The translations under genes and the position numbers were made by a program. Under the pieces are notes generated by a model, which saw only the letters and a list, made by a program, of their open reading frames with translations, did no database searches and had not been told where the DNA came from. Source: Zychaea mexicana (lineage: Eukaryota > Mucoromycota > Mucoromycetes > Mucorales > Lichtheimiaceae). From it: a DNA stretch of 64,000 nucleotides. Below are positions 37,049-48,600 of the stretch, one piece after another (position 1 is the first letter of the stretch; every line of letters starts with the position of its first letter). Location of the stretch: the NCBI RefSeq assembly GCF_025766255.1, contig NW_026516829.1, positions 1 to 64,000 on the forward strand. Reading direction: 5' to 3'.

Positions 37049-37619
37049 ATAAAAGCTGTATCACTCGTTGTTAACAACCAGCAGCAGGCAGTATCTTCTT
37101 CCGTCTCACAAGGAGATGGCAATTCGAGAGTGATGATACTATAAGAAAAGAAAACAGTAGCACTTCAAGATAAACCTTCTTATTGTCTGTTACATAACTA
37201 TTTCATATTTTGTGTTTTTTATTATTACCAATGCTCAAACACATAAAGGATGAATACTAGTATTGCTTCATGCCAGCCATGCAGTTGGGCTGGAGGCGCG
37301 CTTTCCTTAGGGCGAGCGTTTTAGGAGGGAATACATGTCGCCCGAGTTAAGTGATACAGAGGAGGGAAGACGAGGACGTGGGCTGCGTCGTTTGGGGCTT
37401 GCCTTCAGATCGCCCATGTGTATTTATTGCTTAATTACCCTACTCATTGATATCATGTCTGCTGTAGAATGTCGGAATAGCTGCTAATATATTAGCGATG
37501 CTATACATAGGCATTTGAGTACGTGAACGAATCGGATGTGCAGTCCAGAGCCGATGCCTCGACACAGTTGAAAGGGCTCAATAGGAAGTATACGAGTGTA
37601 TTAGTCCCCGGTACTGACG

Positions 37620-40029
37620 TTCAGATCGAGCAAGAAGTGCTTTATTTTTTCTACAAAAACACTTTCCTAGCAAGCGGTATCACTATGATTCTAGCAGTAT
37701 TGGCGTTTCTTTGCGAACCAAACTTGACAATGGCCACCTGCGAGTGAATACGGTGGATGGGCAAGATGGAGTCAGTTCCTTCTGCCATAAAGCTGCCCAA
37801 CCACTCTTCCAGGCCCTCATCTTCAAAGCGTTGCTGCCTTGCTGCTGCGCGATACCAACGGACGAAGGCAAATGAGTGCGTCTTCTGTCTGCCATCAACG
37901 AGGAGATTGTGCTTGAAAACAAATTGGACCTAGCCGGTCCATGCAACGACTCCATTACCCTGAATAAACAAGGCTTGGACGTAGGACCCACGCAAAGATC
38001 TCGAAGTTGCTGACCGGAAGTCTGTCCGAAAATCTCAATTGCTTGAAATGTTTCCACCCCGTCATGCACTATGAGTGTGTGAGGATGGATCGGTCGTTTA
38101 CCAGACTGGGCACTGATAACGGTCGTTTGATCATAATGTTGCTGATAGAAGCTGACGAGCAGGTTTAAGCGATCACCTGGCAGCCGTATTGTTTTTCCAC
38201 TTGTCATGGAAGTGATCGTGTCAGGGGGCAACGACTCGCTACCGTCCACGTCGATACCCGTGTCTAAGGATAATTGGATGAAAGCGTACGGGTCGAATGG
38301 CGTGTCATTGTTGGTGTATGAGACGAGGGAGGATACATATTGACCGGCCATTTGTACAAGCATCCCGAGCTGTTGTGGTAGCTGAGCAAAGCGGGGACCT
38401 CATTCGTCACGAAATCAAGAGCACCAGCCTTCTCGACGAATCCTTTCATAAAGGTAACCTCGAAAGAGTTCTTCTGGTTCGTGTACGCGTCTTTCAAGAA
38501 ACCGTTGTATCGCTCGAAGCTGAACAACCAATGTGCGTAGACCGGCCCAAAGTCTTCGATGGTGGTACGTAAATGCAAATGCATATTGGGCGTAACAAAA
38601 TCAGGACCGTATAATGCTGCACAACCACATATGAAACGCTCGAATAAAATGTGAGCTTGGTCGAGACGCTCATATGTGGCCGTGGTTTGGATAATGTGAC
38701 GGCACGCAGCGACGAAAAGCATCCAGTTCGCCATGTGACCAGGAGGGAGGATGGGTTTGGGGACAAATGCGGAGTAGACGAGCGTCCATGTCTTCCAGTC
38801 CTCAGCCGTCATGAAGCCAAACTTGCGCTGGATCTTGCGCTTCAGGGTAGGCATTCCAGGCGGCAACACAATCCCGTCAGCGCGCTCTTGCATAACCTCA
38901 TAGTCAGCTTCACGGAAATAACCGAAAGTCCTCCATCCAAACACCATCCGAGCGGCAGTCCCCAGAAACAAATTGTGCATAACATCAATAAGTACAGACG
39001 AGACCGGATCAAAGTAGTGAAGACGATGGAGCTGCGACCAGCGCGTCCCTGTCTCACGCCCGACGTTGTATCGCGCTCTTGGTGTTGTTGCTGCTAGCCA
39101 TTGCTGCGCGTCGCGTAGGTTACCCTCCTTTGTCCGCAGGTCCGAGGACGGAATTTGGTGACCTGAATAATCCAGTTTTGTAGTGCCTGGAAAAACGACA
39201 AACTCGCGCGTGCATTTGCTACATGCTCGCGTACTGGCATGCGAAGTGAAGCCACCAACCTTCCGAGCAGCAGGTATATCGCAGGCAACGTTAAGCAGAG
39301 CTGCGCGAATGCGTGTGCCTTGTGGTTCTTGGAATGTGCTCATCTCAATGCCGTCGTACAGGGCAATGAGACGTCGACGAATGGCTCAAGGTAGTGGTTC
39401 ATCTCGTAGGTCTTCGGCTCACTTGGTCCAGGCATAACACCTACAAGTATGACGTTCTCCACTTTTTGGCGATCGGCACGAGGGAGGTTGTTGATGGTGA
39501 TGTAAATGACACCACACACGAGTAACCGCTGTCAAAGGATGCACGTCATTCAATGTTAAGTGTCAGCACAACGAGCGAGGGTCTTCGACAAAGATGTCGT
39601 GGTTGGAATCCTTCATGTTCTCATACACATCACCGAGATCACCTACTCTTGAGACCCGACATTTTCGCCAGTTAAGTATTGTGTCCTCGAAACCTCGTCG
39701 CATCAAGAGCTTTTACAGGCTTGTTGTAGGGGATAATAGGTGTACTCCTTATTGGACAAGCGACGACTGTTGGTGGTTGATTTGAACAAAGGGGTACTGC
39801 AAAGAGCTCCGTCCATCGTGCTGCTTAGCTTGGTGCATAGCTCGTGGAACGTCGGTGACGATAGATATATGGCGTAGCACTTGCTGCAGGCAATGTTATT
39901 TCGCAGATCCTCTGTCAACTGATAAAAACCAATAGCTTGTCGTATCCCAGCAACAGTAAAAGGAATAATCATAATATCAGGAACGTTGTGAACGCCGGCG
40001 AATAAGATTACGACGAAAGTGATCAGCAT
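37620..40029 (-). pseudogene. Plavaka/CACTA-like DNA transposon, transposase relic
   Basis: Minus-strand relic of a large fungal transposase of the Plavaka (CACTA-related) type. Collinear blocks: IACSKCYAIYLSS (about 39890) and YTYYPLQQA (about 39740), MRRGFEDTILNWRK (about 39690), LGDVYENM, a LTLNIE-stop block (about 39560), GVIYITINNLPRADRQKVEN (about 39500), VILVGVMPGPSEP, then the 359-codon frame 39343-38264 with VACDIPAARKVGGFTSHAST, CSKCTREF and VLIDVMHNLFLGTA, and finally QLGMLVQMAGQYVSS (about 38340), HSFAFVRWYRAAARQQRFED (about 37870) and a C-terminal IVIPLARK. The reading frame changes at about 39720, 39510, 39375, 38380 and 38000, and an in-frame TGA replaces Trp near 39553, so it cannot encode an active protein. 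Terminal inverted repeats were not found by eye. Confidence 0.8.
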
Positions 40030-41682
40030 GGATAGATGGTGGAGTTGTAAACAAACAAATGAAGTTGAAGACGAGTGTCAAAGGATATGGGATGGATACG
40101 AGTTGATTTGTTGCGGCCAGGACTGTTGGCGATTGATTTATTACATGGCAGTTTTCTTTTTTTAGGCCATTACTACTACTAGCCTGCTGTATTATCTTCG
40201 ATCGTATTGTCAAATTCGATGTTGTCAGCCTGGCACATCAACCGATCATCATCTCTTTCTTAATCTACTACCGGCTCGTCATCCCCGAATAATTTATATG
40301 GCAAGATTGCATCAAAGTTTAAAAAAGGATCACAAATCAGCTCAACAGAGTCCAACACTTTGCAGTACCACAACTTAGAGCCAATGTAATCAACGGAAGT
40401 CACCATTATCAACCACGTTGTCGTCATCATCACGCAGTTGTGGATCATCGACTATTATCGGCGTATCGTCCCATTCACTATCACTAGGTAGCAGCAGGCT
40501 GGATCGATGCATTGATCATCAATATTATTATTTTTGGGATCGTGCTATTGTTGCTTTTGTTGGCCATGATGATAACGATGACTATGATACGATAGAAATA
40601 ATGAAGACAGTGGCGGTATCGAAAAATCTAAAGAATATACCTGTCTATCATTTACTTTCAGATAAATGTATTGATCTGTTATGCTAATGTGCGGCAGCTT
40701 CCTCACTTTGGCACTACTTCCTACATTGCAGTTTAGGCGCCGAACTTCAATTCTACAGCGTACAATGGAGTTTCTGCAGCTGTTTGCATATATTCCTTCA
40801 ATTTTTTTTTCCTGCTGGCGTATTCCCTAACCTAAAAGGAGAAGGATACACTGCTTTCAACGTGGTCAAATCATTCCAAAAGTTGCAGGACGATCATGCT
40901 GTCCGTGCTTTCTTCTTCAAACGCTCTTTCTCTTGTGTCTCCTCTTGGCAAAAAGTATGCATGCCCTTAACACATGTCCCAATATACTGCTAGAACTTTG
41001 CGTCGACCAAGAACTTTTATAATTTTAAACTTGTGTTGACGCCCCAATCTTTTTTCAAGTCTTGAAGTTGCTGCTTTTTCACTTGCATCGAAGTTACGTT
41101 GGAATATATCTTGCAGAAGCTTAGCGTTTTTTGTTTAATCGTTTTTAGCCTTTGTATCCCCCTTCCAAAACTTCCGGGTAGTACTTTTCCCGAATATCCC
41201 AGCTTCAATATACACTTGTGGATATGTGTCTCTGAATGGGCGCAGTTTTGCTCCTTAGTATGCGGGGATAGAGACAATATAAATATTTGTGCTGATCCAA
41301 AAGCAAGGTTGGAACAATCGAGCAAAACATAAACAGCATGGGGCGATCCTAGTAAATTTTGCTGCAAAAGCCGTGGGCTGACCACATGTGTTCCAATGTT
41401 TGAATAATATAGCACACCTACGTATGACAATAACGAGCCGTCGAGCTGAAGCTTCGTAGGGATTGACACGTAGCGAAGCAGAGGGGTTCAAGACCAAGGA
41501 GCGAAGGCCAGAAAGGCTCGTGTCAATAATTTGTGTGATGACGAACGTGGGTATCATTTCTTTTGTTTGTCTTATCGCTGCAGGAGTTCGCGCGCCGCTT
41601 TGGTGACCAAAACATCCGAAGTGTTTTATATAAATAACGTTAATAAAAGTTGAACAGTAAAAAACTGATACGGCTGTTAGCA
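40030..41682. other. Intergenic, nothing recognised
   Basis: About 1.65 kb between the transposase relic and folylpolyglutamate synthase. The left part may contain the 5' flank and terminus of the transposon. Short frames (40260-40448 minus, 40784-40993 plus, 41017-41469 minus) show no family resemblance and I do not call them. Confidence 0.4.
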
Positions 41683-43502
41683 ATGACCTTCACTGTGTAT
41701 GAGGTAAGATATACTTTTGTGATTGTTGTTGGTATTCGTTTAGAGAAGACTTTATATCCTAATACTATAGACTTCATTTGAATAGGAAGCATTAGCGAAA
41801 ATCAAATCGCTAACAACCATAGCGGAAGAACGCGCTCAGAACAAATGTCCTTCACTATTCCTTCCCGAAGCACGTGCATACCTTAAACGCGTTGGCTATG
41901 AGGTAATAAGCCCTCATTTTTTGTCAAAGAGGTTGGTTGCTTGAGTTCCGATGAAAAATGTACTGATTGCTTTCTATTGCCAATCACGATGAAAAAGCCA
42001 AGCGCTCTTAACGATTTAAATATCATATATATTTCTGGGATTAAAGGCAAAGGCTCAACGTCTGCATTTACACAGTCAATCCTTTTGCATCTCAACTCCT
42101 CAAATGACAAGCAACACCAGCAACCGATCAAAACTGGGTTGTTTACATCACCTCATTTGATCACAATCCGCGAGCGCATAAGGATCAACGGTGTGCCGAT
42201 CAGTGAAGATCTTTTTGCAAAATACAATCAAGACGTTTGGCAGCGGCTCAAGAGTACTATCAACGATAGACACGAAGACTGGGCACTGCAAATTCAGAAG
42301 GGAATGGCAACTGATGATAGCAATCCACTCGAGCTTTCGCCTGAATTATTATTTTGCCCGGAGATGCCTTCGTATTTCATATATATGTTCTTAGTTGCGG
42401 TTCACGCATTCCTGCAAGAGAAAGTCGACGTAGCCATCATCGAGGTGGGTGTCCGCGGAGAGCACGGTGTGGCCAATATCATCGAAAAGCCCATAGTGTG
42501 TGGTATAACTGCACTTGGTATTGACCATGTCGATGTACTCGGTCATACCATTGAGGAAATCACGTGGGATCAGGCTGGCATCATCAAACCCGATACGCCC
42601 GTTGTCACGTTTGAGCAAATCCCTCAAGCCATGGCGATTATTCAACAGCGTGCACAAGAGAAAGGTTCATTGGTAACAGTACTATATCCAAAAGATATCA
42701 AGCAGCTTGACGCCGTGACATTGGGCTTGGATGGTACCCACCAAATGCAAAATGCGCTGATGGCAATCGAAATGTCCCGAATTTGGCTAGAAAAATGTCG
42801 CGGTACTTGTCTAGATAAGAATGCCGTTCCAGAAGAATTTAAAGCCGGATTAGCCCAGGTGGTATGGCCAGGACGTGGTCAACGCGTGAATGTCAAAGAT
42901 ACTAGGTATCGGTCCCAGGCCAATCAAGTGATCTTCTATTTGGACGGTGCGCATACAATGGAAAGTATCCAAGTTTGTGTCGACTGGTTCCAAGGCGCGC
43001 TGAAGAAAGACGAAGACAATGAGCCTGTTAAGCGGATATTACTGTTCAACTGCACCAATGGGCGGGACGGTACTCAACTGCTGGAATTAATCACGGATAT
43101 TCAGTCAAATGTGCATTTTGATCATGTCATGTTCAGCTGTAACACCGCATTTCGACAGGAGCATACTACAGGTAAATGCTTAAATGCACGTTCAATAGAG
43201 CTTCTTTTTAACAAGCGACAAACCTCAGCATATTAACAATACAAAACTGTTTATATAATGCTATAAAAGCTTCAACGGACGAATCTGTTTCTATGCACGC
43301 CGCAATGGTGGACATGTGGAAAAAGCGAAATCCTTCATTCGACGCGAAGAATATTCATCAAATGCTACAAACTGCTGAAGACGCGGTAGAATGGATCATC
43401 GACTACTCTAAAACGCATAAGGAGAAGATACAAGTTTTGACGACGGGTAGTCTAATTTTAGTCGGCCATGTGTTGGCGGTATTGGGCATTCCTGTACAAT
43501 AA
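41683..43502 (+). CDS. MET7: Folylpolyglutamate synthase (4 exons)
   Basis: ATP-dependent enzyme adding gamma-glutamates to folates, cytosolic and mitochondrial in fungi. Exons 41683-41703 (only 21 bp, MTFTVYE), 41786-41902, 41998-43171, 43270-43502; 514 residues, normal for the family. Key blocks: P-loop ISGIKGKGSTSAFTQSIL, folate-loop KTGLFTSPHLITIRERIRIN, VDVAIIEVGVRGEHGVANII, ITALGIDHVDVLG (metal-site His region), WDQAGIIKP (carbamylated Lys), WPGRGQ and FYLDGAHTMES (Mur-ligase-type DGAH). The usual GGEYDxTN after EVG is changed to RGEHGVAN, an unusual substitution; the metal-binding Glu of IEVG is retained. The 3' splice site of exon 3 was chosen because it joins KRVGYE directly to PSALNDLNIIYISG, with frame kept. 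Confidence 0.92.
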
Positions 43503-44138
43503 ATCATTGACAGTATCAGGAAAGCGTTCATGTACAGTAATAACTTTCATCTCAAGCTTACAGAACCTTGAATTCGTGTATGGACATGTTTTTACTTAAT
43601 CTTTGGTTAACGGGATTTCTTTTGCTTTGTCGGTCAGCCAACGGTGTCCTCGTTTCGCTAACGGCGTTTCCATTTTGGCCTCACCAATTCATTTGGCCAG
43701 CGGCACTTCGCTGATCGCTAATGGAGTAATTATTTCGCCGACAGCATCATTACTTGGACAACAGCTCTTCATTTCGCTGACGGGAATGTATTTTTTGACA
43801 TTGGAATAACAAAGATCATCAAACCATGAAAGCATCAATTTGATGCGGCACTATTAAATAATCAAACGCATGTTTCTCCGTCACACATGGCAATGTGCGT
43901 CGTAGATGATAACTACTTTGCATGGTCATAGTCATTCATCATCATTACTAGAAGACTAAACCGACTTGACACTACTGTATTATTATCGTTCCCTCAATAT
44001 CTTTATAAGCTAACTGCTAATGTTCATTACTAGGAATTTGCTTCGTTCTTGCAGCAGTTTTATTTTTATTCTTAAAATGCTTCCTGCTATTGCAACTAAT
44101 GCATTGAAGGTGATCAACAGCACTAAATTATGTCTCCT
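43503..44138. other. Intergenic containing the left 20-bp repeat block
   Basis: Between folylpolyglutamate synthase and the retrotransposon. The only structure seen is the degenerate 20-bp repeat at 43605-43790, annotated separately. The remainder (43800-44138) is AT-rich with GATGAT/CATCAT-like short repeats. Confidence 0.4.
43605..43790 (-). repeat. Degenerate 20-bp tandem repeat, left copy
   Basis: About nine imperfect units with a period of 19-21 bp. On the minus strand they approximate AGCGAAATNNNNATGCCGTT; on the plus strand they read as AACGG..TTTC.ATTTCGCT, for example the units starting at 43640, 43660 and 43760. The period is not a multiple of three, so the 68-codon frame running through it is incidental. 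A related block in the opposite orientation lies at 50091-50230 beyond the retrotransposon. Confidence 0.7.
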
Positions 44139-44507
44139 TGTTATGAACATTCCTCGACCTCTACTAAGTGATCACCCTCAACCTCGATGATCACTTATTA
44201 AATCCCCAAGTAACAATATCATCCATCATCATCGTCCGAATTATCAACCCTAATACCAATCTTTCCGTTTATTCGCATTATTAAATTCCATAGTAAAAGA
44301 TATATAAACACCATAGTCTTTGAATAATAAAACATCAGTCAGATATCTTGTTTCCATCCTATACCTTGTTCTTGTTTCTTCCCTCACCATCTGGTCTCCT
44401 ACCTCCAGGTTTCCTTCTTGTCTTGTCCTGTTCTTGCTGAAAGCACCTAGCACATTCTCGTCCGGTCTTTCTGTCCCTTCTTGTCTTGTTCCTGTGCGCA
44501 CCTTACA
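44139..44507 (+). repeat. 5' long terminal repeat
   Basis: 369-bp LTR with TG...CA ends. A TATA box TATATAAA at 44301-44308 is followed about 30 bp downstream by AGTCAGATAT (44337-44346), the likely RNA 5' end. A GTGATCA...TGATCAC inverted repeat lies near the left end (about 44168-44193). The sequence matches the 3' LTR along its whole length by eye. Confidence 0.97.
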
Positions 44508-44509
44508 TC

Positions 44510-44519
44510 ATATCTGACT
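44510..44519 (+). promoter_or_regulatory. Putative self-primer binding site
   Basis: ATATCTGACT, two bases after the 5' LTR, is the exact reverse complement of AGTCAGATAT at 44337-44346, where transcription should start judging by the TATA box. No TGG-initial tRNA-type primer site is present. This matches the arrangement known for Tf1, whose own RNA 5' end primes reverse transcription. The function is inferred. Confidence 0.6.
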
Positions 44520-44758
44520 CATTCAGTGTTACCTGCTTTCTTCCTTCTCTGACTCTAATACTTCATTCCAGTAAATCCACTTTACCTTTTTCTGATTCAT
44601 TACTGCCCCTTGATCTCTATACCACTTTTACCATTTCTATCTATTTATTGTCACCCTACATTCCCTCTCATTCTTCGATATTTCCTTTTTAAGATACTCC
44701 GTTTCCCCACTGACTCTCTTGTACTTCCTGTCTCCTATTTTTCCCCTTGTCAATCCAT

Positions 44759-45643
44759 ATGCCCAAATACGTCCGTGCTCAAACTCCGGAGTCCTCGATC
44801 AATGCTGCCAGCATCGCAGAGGGTCTCCAAAACCTCTCCCTGGATTCACAAGCACCCGCGTACCGCCGTGCCATCCGTGTAAATGACCCACCAATTTTTA
44901 AGGGCAACACTGAGGACATCCGCTCGTTCATCACCCACGTCAAGATGGCCATACACATGAATCAGGACAGGTTTGCTGACGACCTTTCAAAAATTTGTTT
45001 CATGTGTTCTTTCATGGCTGGACCTGCGTTCGATTGGGCTCAGCCTTATCTCGATGACATCGGTACGGACGAGGTTGATCCGTGCATGCTTTCGTTTTCG
45101 CTCTTCCTTGATGAATTTCGTTCGGCTTTTGGACAGGTCAACGAACTACTGGAAATCGAAAACAGCTTGCTAGACCTACGTCAGGGTTCGACTGCAGCTT
45201 CTGAGCACGCCGCCACCTTCCGCCGCTTCGCCTTACGCACTCAGTTCAATGATGCTGCCCTCCTTGCCATCTTTCGCAAAAGCCTCCGCGATCGCCTTAA
45301 GGATGAGCTCGCCACTCGCGACATGCCAGTTGAGCTGTGGTCGTATGTAACGAAGGTAATCGAACTCGACAACAGAATGCGCGAAAGAGAAGGGCAACGA
45401 CGCAATCAGCCGTTTCGCCCTCGTCAAAGATTTTCGGCACCGGTCACAGTTCCCCCCACCAACACCACAAGCGCTGTGCAGCCCATGGACCTGGATGCAG
45501 CTAAAACCAAGTTCATCCCATTGTCGGCAGAGGAAAAGGCTCGTCGACGTCAGCTTGGTCTCTGCTTATACTGCGGTGGTGAAGGTCATGAGGCCCGCAC
45601 TTGCCCTAAGAAGTCGGGAAAAGGCACCTCCCATGGCCTGTAA
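44759..45643 (+). CDS. gag: Gag polyprotein of Ty3/gypsy element
   Basis: Structural capsid/nucleocapsid protein, 294 residues from the ATG at 44759. A retrotransposon-gag capsid block runs through [29 protein letters not shown] and [20 protein letters not shown] to [16 protein letters not shown] single CCHC zinc knuckle [14 protein letters not shown] near residue 274-287 is the nucleocapsid RNA-binding motif. The frame ends with TAA at 45641. In the last codons the heptamer G-GGA-AAA (45616-45622) precedes the open pol frame by a -1 shift; the pol frame is open from 45610. Confidence 0.95.
   Translation: MPKYVRAQTPESSINAASIAEGLQNLSLDSQAPAYRRAIRVNDPPIFKGNTEDIRSFITHVKMAIHMNQDRFADDLSKICFMCSFMAGPAFDWAQPYLDDIGTDEVDPCMLSFSLFLDEFRSAFGQVNELLEIENSLLDLRQGSTAASEHAATFRRFALRTQFNDAALLAIFRKSLRDRLKDELATRDMPVELWSYVTKVIELDNRMREREGQRRNQPFRPRQRFSAPVTVPPTNTTSAVQPMDLDAAKTKFIPLSAEEKARRRQLGLCLYCGGEGHEARTCPKKSGKGTSHGL
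45616..45622 (+). promoter_or_regulatory. Putative -1 ribosomal frameshift heptamer
   Basis: GGGAAAA, split as G-GGA-AAA in the gag frame, fits the X-XXY-YYZ slippery consensus. It lies inside the 34-nt window (45610-45643) where gag is still open and the pol frame, at -1, is also open. A slip would fuse Gag to Pol. Pol also has its own ATG at 45655, so reinitiation is the alternative. Confidence 0.45.
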
Positions 45644-45654
45644 GAGAGTATACC

Positions 45655-48600
45655 ATGGGCTCCCTATCATCAGAAGTAACGTCAAATAAAACAACTGTTG
45701 AAACAAAACCTCTCTGCTCTTCTGTTATTCCACCTCTGCCTGCTTCATCTTCTCCGAAATCCTCACCTTCCTTGCACCATCCTCTCAAAATGTCGGTATC
45801 CATCGATATTTCGGGTCGTATAGTAAAAACACATGCCATGATCGATTCGGGTGCCATGGAGAATTTTGTCGATGAATCCTTCGCACGCCATCACAACTTG
45901 CCGTCCATCAAAAGTAACAACCCACTCTTGGTCCGCACAGTCGACGGTCGAGCTCTTCGTTCCGGTATTATCACTGACGAATGTCCAGTCGATCTGTTCG
46001 TTGGCCAACACCATGAACGAATTTTGCTGTATCCAACGTCCTTGGGACAATACAGCATCATTCTTGGTATGCCCTGGTTGATCAAGCATAATCCATCTAT
46101 CAATTGGCGCACTGGCCACATCGACCTGACTTCCACCACCTGCACCACAGATTGCTTGCCAGTACCTTACAGCAGCAATTCACATCCTTCACCACCCACT
46201 GCTAAGCATCCACCGGATATCCGACTGGTTAGTGCACTTACTATCAAGTCACTTATCCAAAAGGGCGCCCAAGCGTTTTCAGTCCATGTCGACCCCTTAG
46301 GGTCCCTGTCATCCATCGCTTCCGTCACAGTTGAAGGATCCACTGCTAATTCCTCGCTGCCATCCAAATATCGCGCTTTTGCTGATGTGTTCAGTAAGGA
46401 CCAAGCTGATGCCCTTCCCCCTTCTCGTCCAGGCATCGATCATGCTATCCCGATTGCTGAGGATACTCAAGTTCCATATGGGCCGATCTATTCCTTATCA
46501 CAAGAAGAACTCGGCGTCCTACGTGAATATATAAAGACCAACCTGGATAACGGTTTCATCAGTCGTTCGACTAGTCCTGCTGGAGCCCCCATCTTGTTTG
46601 TCAAGAAAAAGGACGGTTCCCTACGCCTTTGCGTTGATTACCGTGGGCTTAACAAGATCACCATCAAGAATCGTTACCCATTGCCTCTGATCAACGAAAT
46701 GCTCGACCGTCTTTCATCTGCCACCGTCTTTACCAAGCTTGATATCCGCAATGCTTATCATCGTATCCGTATAGCCAAGGGTGATGAATGGAAAACCGCC
46801 TTCCGCACAAGATACGGTCATTTTCAGTATAATGTTATGAGCTTCGGTTTGACCAATGCGCCGGGTTCCTTCCAAGCACTTATTAATAATGCCCTGCACG
46901 AGTATCTTGACCAGTTCGTTATCGTGTACTTGGATGACATCTTGATCTTCAGCGACAATCAAGCAGAGCACGATGAACATGTCAAGCTAGTCTTGCAAAA
47001 ACTTCGTGAGTCAGCCCTTTATGCCAAAGCTGACAAGTGTAATTTCGACGTCGATGAGGTTGATTTCCTTGGTTTCCGCGTGGGTCGCTCGGGTGTCAGC
47101 ATGGATCCAACCAAGGTAACCTGCATCTTGGATTGGCCTACCCCCAAAAACACTCATGACATTCAGGTTTTCCTTGGGTTCGCCAATTTCTATCGCCGTT
47201 TCATCCACCATTACTCTCGCATCACTGCCCCCCTTACCTCGCTGCTGAAGAAGGATGTTCCGTTCGATTGGACTACTACACAAGATACCGCGTTCTCAGC
47301 ACTCAAGCAGAGCTTCACTACTGCGCCAGTTCTGCAGCATTTCGTGCCTTCTCAACCGATCTTTGTTGAAACTGATGCATCCGACTTTGCCATTGCTGCG
47401 GTGCTTAGCCAGCCCGACTCTACTGGTGTGCATCATCCTGTAGCCTTCCATAGTCGCAAGTTGAATCCTGCCGAGGTCAATTATGACATCTATGACAAAG
47501 AGATGCTTGCCATTGTTGACAGTTTCCGTGTATGGCGCCATTATCTCCAAGGCTCCCAGCACCAAGTTACTGTCCTAACTGACCACAAGAACCTCGAGTA
47601 TTTCATGTCATCCAGTGCCCGCACCCTTAGTCGTCGTCATGCCCGCTGGGCTATTAAGCTGTCCGAAGTTGAAAACTTCACAATCACGTACCGTCCAGGC
47701 ACCAAGAACCCCAAGGCCGATGCCCTCTCCCGTCGCTCGGACATGGCCTTCCGGAAGGGGGACGATAGCGATAAACAGCCAATAAAATCCATATTTCGTG
47801 AGGATCAAGTCGTTCTTGGGGCTGTCTCTAGTTGCCCTGTTGATGACGACCTGATATCAGCAATACGCGATAAATACGATGACGATGCTAAGACCGCAAG
47901 AATCTTGAACCTCGTACAACACCCTTCCAGCATACCCAGGCAGCTTCACGTCAAGATGAGCCGGTATCGCTTCGACGATGATTCAGGATTGTTGTTCCTC
48001 GATGACCGCATCTATGTACCTGATGTTGATGCGTTGAAGTTAGAATTGTTGCGGCTACACCACGATCACCCAGTCTCAGGCCACTTCGGTATCGCTAAGA
48101 CTTGCGAACTGTTGGCTCGGCGTTTCTTCTGGCCGGGACTACGTCAATTCGTCAAACGTTACGTCTCCAATTGTCGCACCTGCAAACGCTCGAAGCACTC
48201 CCGTCAAGCCCCTCTCGGTGAGCTCAAGCCCTTACAAGTACCTCCTCGTCCCTGGTCTTCCATCAGCATGGACTTCATTGTTGGTTTGCCATCCTCGTCA
48301 GGTCACAATGCAATTTGGGTTGTTGTTGATCGATTGACAAAAATGGCGCACTTCGTCCCATGCAAGGACACCATTACGGCCAGCGAATTAGCCCACCTTT
48401 TCGTCACGGAAGTTTTCCGTTTGCATGGTCTACCCAATGATATTGTCTCGGATCGTGGCGCACTGTTCACGTCGCGTTTCTGGCGTTCATTACTCGAGTT
48501 GCTCCAGATCAAGTCAAATATGTCAACAGCTTTCAGGCCCGAAACCGACGGACAAACTGAGGTAGTAAATTCGATATTGGAGCAGTATCTTCGCGCGTAT

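Noticed and set aside
43603..43809. 68-codon frame with repetitive composition
   Set aside because: Runs through the 20-bp degenerate repeat whose period is not a multiple of three; incidental.
44250..44501. 83-codon frame on the minus strand, repeated at 49504-49755
   Set aside because: Lies wholly within both LTRs; an incidental frame, not a gene.
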